This document shows, one piece after another, positions 34,694-45,295 of a stretch of DNA of 64,000 nt. Each line of letters starts with the position of its first letter. Position 1 is the first letter of the stretch. The position numbers and the translations under genes are program-made. A model generated the notes under the pieces. That model saw nothing but the letters and a program-made list of their open reading frames with translations, did no database searches and was not told the origin of the DNA. Origin of the DNA: Scolanthus callimorphus (taxonomy: Eukaryota; Cnidaria; Anthozoa; Actiniaria; Edwardsiidae); assembly GCA_033964015.1 (NCBI GenBank), contig CM066919.1:15107646-15171645 (forward strand), written 5' to 3'.

Positions 34694-34971
34694 TTACGGA
34701 CTAGAATGAAAATAAATGAACACTCTTTATGGCCAATAAATTTACGTAAAACTGCGTCTTGAGAAGAAATCCACTCGTCCGCCATTTTGAAATTTTGAGA
34801 AGGTAGACAAATCAGCTGTACCGAGAGACTGCAGGCTCGAAATTTTACTGAGCATTGTGGGTATTTGGTGTTTGTTGCTATAGCAACAGCTTATCGGCCG
34901 AGAAGCCATGTTTTGACTAAAGTGAGCCATTCGAACGTTCGATGTGAAATTCTCTCTTTGACTTTCTAACC
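34694..34971. promoter_or_regulatory. Bidirectional promoter GPATCH3/MORN3 with X-box
   Basis: The start codons of GPATCH3 (34693, minus) and MORN3 (34972, plus) are 278 bp apart. GTTGCTATAGCAAC at 34874-34887 is a perfect 14-bp palindrome matching the RFX X-box pattern. It sits 84 bp before the MORN3 ATG, the usual spacing for cilium genes. A palindromic TCGAACGTTCGA lies at 34931-34942. Confidence 0.6.
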
Positions 34972-37900
34972 ATGCCGATAACTAAACATCCAAAGACCCG
35001 GGAGCCTTTGTGGAAGGAATGGGACTACAAGGCGCAGAAGAAAGGCGTCCATCACACGGTGTATTCGGTAAATGGCGATCAGTACACAGGAGAGTGGGAC
35101 GGGAACAAGAAGAACGGTGAGAGCCCGCATGTTAGCTCATGTTTTATCGAACTAGTGCACCCGCCGTTTGCAGAACTCTCCTAGTAACTTGTTAGAGCAA
35201 CAGCAGGGACACGGTAAAATGTACAAGATATGAGAGAAGCAAGCCTTTCAATAATAGTTAGTTACTTACCGATACAGCCTACCCCTCGCAAACGAGAATT
35301 ACTGGCTGGGGGTGAGCTAGATACTTATTAGAGTCCTAAAGTGTGACGTCACAAATTTGAAAAATTTCGAATTTCAGATTTTAGTCCACGGATAATGAAA
35401 GACCAACTTCGAAGAACGTTGCATGCAAAAAATGAGGTGAATCGGCTGAAACGCGACCGAGATATGGCCCGCTGAATACATAATTTTCTTTAACAAATCA
35501 CTGTATTTTGGACTCAGTTCATAACTTTATGAACTGAACCAAAAATACAGTGATTTGTTAAAGAAAATTATGTATTCAGTGGGCCATATCTCGGTCGCGT
35601 TTCAACCGATTCACCTCATTTTTGGTGTGTAGCTTTCAATTGATATGCCCTTTCGAAATCAAGGAACAAATATTGCTAAATCGAAAATTTTGTTTTTGTG
35701 ACGTCATCACTTTAGGACTCTATAAATATATAACTTAAGCTTACAAACTAAATCTCATTTACAGAAAAAAGGAAAAATATATTTAAAATAAAAATATATA
35801 TAAATAAATAAATGTCAATATCAACTGGAGTATGATTTAAACTGGAGAATATAAAAAAGAAACTCAACAACATTACTTGAATTTGACCAATACTAAGGGC
35901 CTGTTTACATGGAAAGAGGGTGCCTTCTATCCACGTGACTAGCAGTTATCATAACAAAACATAGCCCTAGCCCCTAGGGCTGGCCCTCCTGTTTGGTTTT
36001 ACATGGGCTTATGTAAACAAAACTTGTCCCTACTAGGTAGGGTTTCCCCCTACCTAGGGGCACCCTATCGCGCATGTAGAACAAACCGTATAATACAATA
36101 GGGAAGGGAAACTCTTATCGGTAGGGTGCCCCTATCCCCCAGGGGCACCCCCCCTCATGTAAACAGGCCCTAACTTTGACATTTTGTAGGAAAGGGAACA
36201 ATGCAGTGGAAGAAGACTAATGCAATATATGATGGTGACTGGAAGGACGACAGACGCTGTGGATTTGGAACATACAGTTTACGGGAAGCTAGTGGCTTTA
36301 GAAAGATTTATTCTGGAGGGTGGAAAAATGATAAGAGGCATGTAAGTCTACTGGAGGATAGCAAATGCTGTAGGGCTGATTTCATTTCCATAATACTATA
36401 CTCTATTTCCCTTTTAAGTCATTTATAACTCGAAAACAGCGACTGGGGACAGGTGCGTAGCCAGCCTAGTATTTGAGAGCAACCTTTTTTCATTTTGAAC
36501 CCAATCTGGAACATTGAAATCCTGGCTATGCTCCTGGGGGACTGGGTTTGTTCATTCATCTGATTGCCTGCTAGAACATGATGTCAGAGTTAATTGGAAG
36601 GGAAATACCCTGGGTACCAGAGTCTCCAAGCTTCACTTGTTTACAAAACGCATATTTACTGATCGACGAGTGAAGCGAGGAGCCTCTGGCCTCACAGCCT
36701 TGTTTTCTCAGTTCCAGTCACGCATGGTTTCAAGTTTCTTTGTCTCAGCTGTCAAAGTTTGATGTTTGCAAGATACGCTTTGACGATTTAATCAAAGCTC
36801 AAAAGCTTTACTCAAACTGCTAGAACCACGGCAAAAGTCAATCTTTTTGTTTAACAAACTTAAAATAGAACCTCTCTTTGGTCTTTCTTTAAAGATTTTA
36901 GTTCGAAAATCTGAAAACTTAGATTATCAAGCGCCTGGAATCAATTAACTTTGCCTGCGCCTCCACGCATCGGTTTCAAAGGTCAAACATAATAAGAATC
37001 ACGTACTGTCAACTCACAAATCATAAAGCAGCTTCTGTGGATTATACGCAACCAGCCAATCAGCTCCGTAGTACAAATTCTGTACTAGCGGAACTGAAAA
37101 AACAAGGCCGTCTTGGCTTAGCGTGTCAGTAAACACGTGAAGCTTCAAACCTCTGGTACCCAGGGTAGAAGGGAAAGTGCTTTAGTTATTGCAATCACTT
37201 ACAAATATCAGAGGTACCTGCATTGAGAATGTAGCTAGCTTCACTTACCTTGGACATACCATCTCAAATGAAGAGGGTCATTCTGTGTTTACTATACAAC
37301 GCATCTCTTCTGCCCATAAAAAGTGGAACGAGCTCAAAACCGTTCTCACGGATCGCTGTGTAAAGCTGCTAACACGAGTTAAATTTCTAACTGCCTGTGT
37401 ACGCAGTCGGCTCACTTACAGTATACAATCCTGCTACCTTGATACAAACTGGCAAAATTGGAGTCAACGTGGACCAACTTTCTATGAAAACTTGTCCACA
37501 ATGGGTTCGAGCGTGTCCCCATGCACCAGCTCCGACTAAACAGCATGAGCACAGCTAACCCCCCTGAGGATGGTGATGTAGACTGGCTCTACAAATACTC
37601 CAACACTGACATTCTGCTACTCACCCATTCCATACCGATCAATACGTTTTACCTTCAACAACACCTAAAATACATCGCTCATGTCACTCGTCTCCCTAAC
37701 TCTTCACTCCAAAAACAGATTCCTTTTTGAACTAATAAAAAACCGTACAGCCGTGATAAATGGAAACAATATGAATCGTTTACGACCTACCAAAAGAACA
37801 TCTTCAACGAGATATGCAGGTCAAGGAGAAGTTCCTGCAGCTGCTGGCAAGGGCAGTCGGCACCCCCACCTGCTGAAACAGTGGAGGGGGAAACACGATG

Positions 37901-39340
37901 ATGATGACTGAGTATTAGCCTATTGTTTATTTGTGTCTTCAGGGGTATGGCACCAACTTCTTCTCAAGCACTGAGTATTATGAGGGAGAGTGGTATGCTG
38001 ACAAAAGGAGTGGGTGGGGACGTATGTACTACTCAGATGGAGCAGTATATGAGGGGGAATGGTATGACGACAAGAGAAATGGTGAAGGCATGCTTAGACT
38101 AGGTAAGTGTGATAATTATAAAGGGAATTGTTGCTTATTTCTGTTGTGTACCTCTTTCTTGGGTTCCATCAATGGACTAGAGTAGCTGAAAATTGTGTGA
38201 AGTTGTTTTAGATGCAGGGGGCTGTATGACAAAAAATCCTAATAGTATATGTGGGGTGAAATGATGAAAAGGTAAAATTTAAATATTAGTTGGGTGGCAG
38301 ACAAAATTTTGCGATGCTCACCTATTGCAAGCCTTGCAGACCAACCATACAAACTATTAAAAAGCAAGTGTTATTTTTGATCCCATTCTCTGAGTTTGCA
38401 TTGTAGCTTTCTGAAATTTGGGCTTTTTACTAAAACCATCATTCATTTTTCAGTTCTGAGCATCATTTGGGTCAGAAGCTACTCATTTTGAGGGTGACCG
38501 GGTCATGTGACCTCTTAGTGTAAAGACATTGAAAAGCTTTTCCATTCCTTGGTCTGATTGATTCTAGCCACGCCCAGTTAGTTGTATCTTTTGTTATACC
38601 ACAATGCGCGCGTTTCTCGAATTCTGATTGGCTCTCAGCCATGGGTACATAAAAGTATATACCACGGAACGCGCCATCATCTGCGCGCGCGCTAAAAAGA
38701 ACCAACGAAACACCGTTTGGCCGAGCGCGCGCGCTGTTTTTGTATTTATTTTTGCCTTTTTGTTGTGGTATAAAACTTAATAAAGTGGTCAAAATGTACT
38801 GCGGACCCACTCGGCTTCGCCTCGTGAGTCCACAACATTTTGACCACGTTATTACGTCATTCCGTGGTATATAAGAGGACATACCACGGTAAATCAGAGG
38901 ACATTTGTTAAATGGATTTCTAATGAATTTTCTTTCAAATTTTTATCACTGCTTTTTCCTCATTTCAGCTAACGAGAACAGATATGAGGGGGAATGGAAA
39001 AATGGGAAAAAGCATGGAAATGGAACATTTATTACTTAGACAAGGGGCAGAAATACACAGGTGTTTGGTGTGAGGACATACCTAAATGTGGGACAATGGA
39101 AGACTTTGGTCGTGAGAAGGCTCCTGAACCTACAACCTACCCTCTTCCTGAGGTAACGTCTTATTGTACATTTGCTTGTGCCGACACAATGGAATGGAAC
39201 CCAGTACATGCAGTTATAAACATTGACCATTGTTTAGTGCTCATCATTTGTCTGTCTCTTGTTATTTTCAGTGTACATTAGAGGACCCTAAAACTGTTCT
39301 GAGAGAAGCTGAAGACATGTTTCTAGATGAGCCACAATAG
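34972..39340 (+). CDS. MORN3: MORN repeat-containing protein 3 (one-base frame break)
   Basis: Five exons: 34972-35116, 36190-36341, 37943-38102, 38969-39152 and 39272-39340 (TAG); about 236 residues when corrected, against about 240 in the human protein. MORN repeats run from residue about 38: YTGEWDGNKKNGKGT, YDGDWKDDRRCGFGT, YSGGWKNDKRHGYGT, YEGEWYADKRSGWGR, YEGEWYDDKRNGEGM, YEGEWKNGKKHGNGT, YTGVW. It ends with the family's CGTMEDFGREKAPEPT block. MORN3 acts in sperm and ciliated cells in vertebrates. Exon 4 breaks at 39028-39031: one T is missing, so TAG at 39037-39039 ends the strict frame. Adding one base gives 185 nt and correct phase. The introns hold a hairpin element, a Harbinger-type MITE, a LINE fragment and other repeats. 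AATAAA at 39568-39573 may be the poly(A) signal. Confidence 0.93.
35331..35720. mobile_element. 390-bp hairpin element in MORN3 intron 1
   Basis: Almost entirely palindromic: GAGTCCTAAAGTG...CACTTTAGGACTC at the ends with TA on each side (35329-35330 and 35721-35722). The central CAAATCACTGTATTTTGG and GGCCATATCTCGGTCGCGTTT blocks pair with complements. A TGACGTCA lies near the right end and TGACGTCAC near the left, so each copy brings CRE-like sites. Confidence 0.7.
35897..36170. mobile_element. Harbinger-type MITE in MORN3 intron 1
   Basis: TIR GGGCCTGTTTACATG with its complement CATGTAAACAGGCCC, flanked by TAA on both sides (35894-35896 and 36171-36173). The interior repeats GGGGCACCCT and CCTAGGG blocks as smaller hairpins. 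Confidence 0.7.
36608..37165. mobile_element. TIR element in MORN3 intron 2
   Basis: Inverted ends CCCTGGGTACCAGAG and CTCTGGTACCCAGGG, followed inside by AAGCTTCAC and GTGAAGCTT, with TA at 36606-36607 and 37166-37167. Non-coding. Confidence 0.6.
37190..37915 (+). pseudogene. Non-LTR retrotransposon 3' fragment in MORN3 intron 2
   Basis: Reads FTYLGHTISNEEGHS, RISSAHKKWNELKTVL and KFLTACVRSRLTYS at 37228-37420, the post-palm region of LINE reverse transcriptases. It then continues in other frames to HLKYIAHVTRLPNSSLQKQ (about 37660-37716) and ends in GATGATGATGAC. Several frame breaks; 5' truncated. A GAT-type tail is common in RTE-like elements, so that clade is possible. Confidence 0.65.
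38560..38895. repeat. Repeat with GC alternations in MORN3 intron 3
   Basis: TATACCAC blocks recur on both strands, GCGCGCGC runs occur at about 38682 and 38725, and GTGGTCAAAATGT pairs with ACATTTTGACCAC around a CGGCTTCGCC hairpin. Probably a MITE; ends not fixed. Confidence 0.4.
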
Positions 39341-39730
39341 CAACTTCAGTCCCTTTTCCAGTTCAAAAAATAGAGAACGCATTTTATATTATTGATATTG
39401 ACCAAAAGTGTAAATAGTGTAAATTTTATTTTTCAGTTATTCGCAACGATAGGAAAAAGTAGGGAATTTTTATTCCGTTCAGGAAAACATAAGCTATTTC
39501 TATTGAGAAAGCTGCAGCACAAAGTTGGTTCATTTGCATACCTTTGCAGTGCTCTAATTGAGCAAAAAATAAAGCCATTTCACAGCTGCTTTTTTAAAAT
39601 AAGGTCAGTACCTTGATAGAGTGGGTGAGTCACCGAAATCAAGGCGAACGTGACGACATGTAATTTCGAGTTCTGTCATGCTGGCATTCCAACGTGTATT
39701 TGTCCTCGTCTAACTTCACCAGAGCACTTA

Positions 39731-39934
39731 GACCTCGTCCACACTACACCGTTTTCAAACGAAAACGGATACTTTTTGCTCCGTTTTCAAAAAGATTTGC
39801 ATCCACACTTATCGTTTTCGTATTGTTTTCGCCGTTTTCGGTGATCGTTTTCGGCCTCGTAGTGTGGACGATAGCCGTATCCGGAGCAAAAAGTATCCGT
39901 TTTCGTTTGAAAACGGTGTAGTGTGGACGGGGTC
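39731..39934. mobile_element. Palindromic MITE 3' of MORN3
   Basis: A 204-bp element with ends GACCTCGTCCACACTACACC and GGTGTAGTGTGGACGGGGTC and TTA direct repeats at 39728-39730 and 39935-39937. Arms of about 75 bp pair, including AAAACGGATACTTTTTGCTC with its complement. Harbinger-like by its 3-bp duplication. Confidence 0.7.
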
Positions 39935-39937
39935 TTA

Positions 39938-40356
39938 GTTTAGCTTTAAATAAGTCCAAGGGCAATGCTCACCATATCACGTGACCTCCCTAGTGGCACG
40001 AAGAGGACTTGTTTCTAGTCCTGTCTGTTTGTGTGGCAGTCAGTGAATAGTTGCAGGAAAAAAGATCGGACCACTCATAACACCCAGGACAAGTGTCCTA
40101 TAAAGTTGTTTTGTTTGACGAGATCTAGAATGTATAATTTCCAGAGCTGTTTGTGTGCTCTTGCAGTTTTGATATAACAGCGGTTTACAATCGCCACAAG
40201 AACATGGCCCTTGTGATGACACGGCTCTCAACAATTCATCTAAAACACAAGGCAGCAGAGAGCGATATCTGTCAAGTTTTATTGTAACATTTTAGTAAAG
40301 CCAGTATAAAGTAACGCTTTCCATTACAGGTTGTTAACTTCATCTTGTTATTCTAT
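39938..40356. other. No gene recognised
   Basis: Nothing recognised. Confidence 0.35.
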
Positions 40357-40616
40357 TGGGCTGTTCCATTTTAGATCCTTTACCCCCTATCGAGGAACCG
40401 GACATCTTTCATAGTGGCCGTTGTGTTTGGCCCTGGAATTTCCGCGGGGTCGCTGTTTTTTTCCACAGGGTCTCTCTTTCTACCCAGGATTTCCACAGGG
40501 TATTCATTTGCAACTTTGGAAATTCCACAGGGGACGCAAGAGAATGTGGAATTTCCACAGGGGTGGCCTCAAATTTCCACAAGGGTTGTGCAGAAACCTG
40601 GAATTTCCACAGGCCT
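40357..40616. repeat. Degenerate tandem of AATTTCCACAGGGG
   Basis: About nine spaced copies of GGAATTTCCACAGGG-like units. The complement of the same family lies at about 49980-50165, which also shares the CTGTTCCATTTTAG end, so this is part of a dispersed element. Confidence 0.55.
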
Positions 40617-40797
40617 AGACAGAGGAAATTTTCTTTCTGTTCTGGTCACTGTCGAAATTGGTTCATATTGTGAGTTGAACTTTGTTCTATTATGTTTCGT
40701 TTCACTTCTTTCGGGTGAGACAATAAATCGAGGTCCCGTCTCGCCTTTCTACTCTCCCAGTTCCAAGGGAGACGATAAAGAACGACTGGGGAAGTAA
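40612..40797 (+). mobile_element. SINE body, copy 2 (head missing)
   Basis: Matches the body of the SINE at 56088-56336 from GACAGAGGAAATTTTCTTTC to the GACGATAAAGAAC...GTAATA tail, with substitutions. The tRNA-like head is absent, as in a 5'-truncated insertion. Confidence 0.65.
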
Positions 40798-40799
40798 TA

Positions 40800-41167
40800 G
40801 AGCGGTTTTCACATGACTGTCGTGAAACAATTGCAATTGAGCAATCACTAGCCAATCAGAATCGAGAGAAATCACGACTTGCTCCTAAATGGCTTTTTTC
40901 TCAGCCAATTGCAAGCCAAACCAATTACTATTGGTTTTTTATTACTATTTTTTATATTTTTATATAATTTAATCTCATATAGCCCTTGTAAGAGAACCGA
41001 GACTTGGTGGGGTGCCCCTAAAACCGTTATTATTATTATTATTACTAAGTAATTACACAATTGCATTTACTACAGAATTTGATTGGCTGAGAAAAACGAG
41101 TAGCCAATGAGAACGCAAAGCAATCGCAATTACATATCAAGTCTTGACAGTCATGTGAAATCCGCTC
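40800..41167. mobile_element. Tc1/mariner-type MITE, copy B, with insertion
   Basis: Third copy of the element at 164-404, with TA flanks at 40798-40799 and 41168-41169. A 122-bp insertion at 40929-41050, bounded by AATTAC at 40923-40928 and 41051-41056, ends in (TTA)n and may be a small SINE. Confidence 0.7.
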
Positions 41168-41436
41168 TAAACAGAATGGGCAATTCCCAAAAATATATGT
41201 ACCCCGGGACGGGCAGCATTTGGAAATTCTGAATGGGAGGGGGGTTTTCAAGCTCGGAATTCTGCCTGCATGGGGGGAGGGGTTATGAAGCTGGAAGCTA
41301 TGTTAACCTCTCAGGAATTCTATATGCATGGGGGGCTAAGCCATTTTGGAAATTTTGGATGTATGTGGGGGGGGGGGGGGCAAAAACTAGCGCCGCCCGT
41401 GGTGGGGTACATATATTTTCTGGAATTGGCCATAAA

Positions 41437-41545
41437 CTTTCTGGCAGTGACTACCCTCAGTGTCTGTGCTTATGACCGCTTGGCTGCCAGTGGCGCCGTA
41501 GGGACTCGGCGCAGGAGCCCACTCGGCGTAATTCAATTTTCTAAA
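41437..41545. repeat. Dispersed repeat shared with 56341-56424
   Basis: CTGGCAGTGACTACCCTCAG, TGTCTGTGCT and GACCGCTTGGCTGC recur almost unchanged at 56341, directly after the SINE there. Just upstream, 41340-41400 has a run of about ten G. Confidence 0.6.
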
Positions 41546-41891
41546 GATACGCACTCCTGCTGTAAGCAATCAGCCATGTGCTTGAACTATGTCTATCTGT
41601 TTGGTAGATCGCCAACACACACAATACACAGCTCTATGAATGTACCATGAGATATGTTAGTGTGAATTGATAAGCCCATGCGGATAAAGCTGTCCCGGAT
41701 GGTACTTACTGCATCTTTCGGTAATAAGGGAAGACGCCCGATAGTGTTTGATTCGCCATCCAAACAACAGCTGTGGGTACCATCTCGTCGCTTCGTTCTT
41801 TTGATGATACGGTCTCACTAAAGGCTTAATAGAGTATAAAAACTGTGGTCGTGCCTCGCTACGTTTTGGTACACGGGGATCTGCTGGTATG

Positions 41892-42594
41892 CTCAGGTGT
41901 GTTAAGGCCTGACTTGGAGCTTATACGTGGGCAGAAAATAGTATTGCAAATATCTATAATACGAAAATAGCTACAGCAATGAAACTTTGCATCAATGTTA
42001 ATTCTTGTACTAGCAAAATTTTGACAGTTTATGTTTCCATGACAACCAATTTAAAGGGACGTGCGCCATTTTGTCCTTTTTGGGGACATAACTTAAAATG
42101 GGGAACAGAAAACCTCAACCTATTCTGAAAACACGATGAAATTCTCCTTTACTGCATCGATTCCTTCAACATAGCGCCTTTTAAGGCTGACCACCTTGAA
42201 TATTAGCGGAGATATGAGAAATACTTGGTTGCTGGGGCAACAGTTCTCACGATCACGTGACCCTGGACACGATTAAAAGGCGTTATCAACCGCAGAAGTT
42301 CATGAAGATTACGAGTTTAGGGTCAAAAAGTAGGAAAATTGGCGGTAAGTTTTCCCCGTTTTTGATTGAAAGTAAATTTTAAACGGTACTTACAGACTCT
42401 AAAATTGTGTATCCATAGCAACTAAATGCATGGAACAGTTAAGGTCGGGGGATGTGTTACTCATACCAAGTTCCATCTCGGTAGCTATTTTGTGAATGTA
42501 GTTATTTGCAAAAACTGCTTTTTGCCTTAAGAATCCGCGTATAAGCCCCATCTCCTTTCAAGTCAGGCCTTAACACACCTGAGTGATATAGTGA
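41892..42594. mobile_element. TIR element with CTCAGGTGTGTTAAGGC ends
   Basis: GCTCAGGTGTGTTAAGGCCT on the left and AGGCCTTAACACACCTGAGT on the right. A second, one-ended copy lies in lipoxygenase intron 7 (48647-49230). Non-coding. Confidence 0.65.
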
Positions 42595-42707
42595 TTTTGA
42601 AAGGATCGCACATTAACAATTGGATGAGTTGAGCATGATAGTGAGATTTGTTAACGCCGAGGTCCTTCGCTTCGGCGGATAACTCGAGGCGTTGACAAAT
42701 CTCGCTA

Positions 42708-42953
42708 CAGCCGATTGCGTTTGAGCGTTTTACCCTAACAGTTCGCACGTTACGTTTGAAAGTTGCGATGTGAGACAAAAAGTCGGACGTTTCCAAGGGC
42801 AACCGCCATGTGTATTTTTCACTGACCAATCAGAGAGGACAGAACTCTTTGGTTCGCCATAGAAACGTCTCGTTTCATCCTAGAAACGCAACTTTCAAAC
42901 GTTCAAACATAACGTGCGAACTGTTAGGGTAAAACGTCAAACGCAATCGGCTG
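42708..42953. mobile_element. MITE with about 60-bp TIRs
   Basis: CAGCCGATTGCGTTTGA, CCCTAACAGTTCGCACGTTA and TTTGAAAGTTGCG are mirrored at the right end, and TA flanks are at 42706-42707 and 42954-42955 (Tc1/mariner type). Confidence 0.65.
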
Positions 42954-42955
42954 TA

Positions 42956-45009
42956 TCATGCGAGAACCGAATTCAATAATTGTTTTATTATTCAGCAACA
43001 AGGAATTCTTACCTAGCTAAACGAAGTCGACGACGAGCCTTGCAAGGCAAAACGGTTTTTCAACTTCAGCTTACGTCCATTAGTATTTTCCTCTTTGTAT
43101 TCAATTCAAATAGCCATTGTTGATGTTTAGATATCCTGAGCAATGGTCTCTCAGCAAAAAGCATAGTAGATTCAACGAGAATATTTAAAAAAAGCTAAAT
43201 TGGCTTTCGCTTTCCAAATGAAAACCAGTGGCAGTCAAACCTAATGGCTTGCGTTATGACGTCATTAGAGTGCATCAATCCTAATGTCTGGAGTTTGACG
43301 TCACGAACTGCGCGCTAACATGCTTTCCCTGTGTACTCTTAACCAATCAGAATTGAGATAGTGGCATGGCTGAATAATAATGTCTCTTGGTGTCGCAGCA
43401 AACTACTGCAAACGGCAGACATGTAACGTGTTTACTAAGTAAATATAATCAGGTCAGAAACCCAAACATACAAGTGCTTAGTCATGTTTTAGGAACGTCC
43501 GTTGTCCACCTGTACGAAATGCAATGCTTCAGTGATTCACTTGAAACAACTATACTGTGGGTCAAAGACAAACACATTCTCTCCTTCCATTCTGGTATTT
43601 ACACTTGTACGACTATTAGCCGCACAACAATCTTTAGGAAATCAAGCGCACAGAGCTCCTCGCCAGGGCTCCCTAGTATGGTATAATACAGTAACACAGG
43701 TAAGCAGTACTAGAGAATGATGAATTCTTTAGCAGCTCTCTTTTTTAATTTTATAATCAAACGAGGCAAAGATATCTAAGATTGCTCTACGACGACATTG
43801 ATTCATTGTTAGGAAATCGGAAATTCTCGACGTTCAAGCAGTAAACTTTATAGCAAAATGGCAAATAAGTGAATCAATAGCAAAGTTACAGTTTATTATT
43901 TATTATCTGAAAAAGAAGTGAAACGTCAAGGATTTTTTATTTTGCGCAGTTAAGGGCGTCAAATAGGATCTAGTTCTATATTAATGAGCAAAAGGTGTTT
44001 ATATTAACAATATTAATGGGAGAAAAAAACGAGGAAGTTAGATCTAACAAAACACTTACAATTTCAGGAGGTAGGCACGTAGAAAGCGCGATAAGTCCAA
44101 CGAACCCCCTCAAACCAAAATGTTACAGTTTTTGCCTCATATAATAAGCAAGAATCTCAATCGTGACAAAAGCCAGGAAAACAAGCAGAAACGAACCTCA
44201 ATGAAAATTTACGGAAACGAGCTCCAGCTACGGGCCTGGGAAGTATTGCTTCGAAAAAAAATTAACACAATAAAATAGGCGCAAGGAATTTTGTATGATA
44301 TCCAGGTGACCATTTCATGATGAAATATTTGACCAAATTCACAGCAAAATCTGCGATGTGTTTGAATCAAGTACTACAATCAGTGTACTGAGCATTTCGC
44401 GACAGAAGAACATCTATTGAAAACGCATAGTGCTTTTAACAGATTACGTTTTCGAAAAAGAGAAAACAAATAAATACTCATTGTAGGATTCTTCTGCCAC
44501 CCTATTGGAGTAAACGTTTTTTTTTGTCACAAATTAAGAGGCGACCGTATTGGGTAATCAAGGAAGATTAAGAATCACTAATCTTTGTAAATAAACCTGC
44601 CATGTGTAAATAAACACATGGCAGGTAACTTTGCAGGTCACAACTTTGTCACGAAAAACAATAGCAATAAATCGATATTTAATGCTTCTGTCAATGCTAA
44701 TTTAGAAAGAATGGACGTTTCATACCTAATAATACACATGAAAAAATCTCTGGATTCTGATTGGCTGAGAGCAGTGCAATTTTTTAGGTAACAAAGTGCC
44801 AAAAAAAGGTAACAAAGTGCAAAAATGGTTAACAAAATGTCTTTTGAAATGCTCAAATATTTTGATAACATTAGAGCTATATTATGGCCACTTTGGTTTT
44901 TGTTCATGCTCAAATTCTGTCAGGTTTTGGTCCAGATTCCAATCAAGGAAAAATGCGTGCGGTTTGTTCAGTTTGTAAGCAGATTTGTGAATGATTCCTT
45001 GTACATGTG
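42956..45009. other. No gene firmly recognised
   Basis: A stretch ending at an ACACAG|GTAAGC donor (43698-43699 boundary) has an open frame from 43502 with a hydrophobic segment (SILVFTLVRLLAAQQ). It could be a 5' exon of the lipoxygenase gene or nothing. A short palindrome CCTGCCATGTGTAAATAAAC plus ACATGGCAGG is at 44598-44627. Confidence 0.25.
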
Positions 45010-45175
45010 TATTATTAATACGAAATCATACGACTTTTCTCGTTCAATTTGGAATTTATTTACACTCGTGGGTTTTTCAAAAAGCTCAAATTGCACTCGC
45101 CTGCGGCTCATGCAATTTTGATACTTTTTGAAAAACCCACTCGTGCAAATAAGTCGTATGATTTCCTATACTAAT
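45010..45175. repeat. Inverted repeat upstream of lipoxygenase gene
   Basis: ATCATACGACTT, CACTCGTGGGTTTTTCAAAA and a central GCCTGCGGC hairpin are mirrored. MITE-like, about 120 bp before the lipoxygenase start codon. Confidence 0.55.
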
Positions 45176-45295
45176 GTCGAAAATGTAAGAATCTGAAGAA
45201 TATAGAAGATGAAATAGAGAGAGAGAGAGAGCTGAAAAACTTCCTTCTGTATGTAGGTCTTTGTTCATTATTTTTTCTTGATTAGGTAGAACGTC

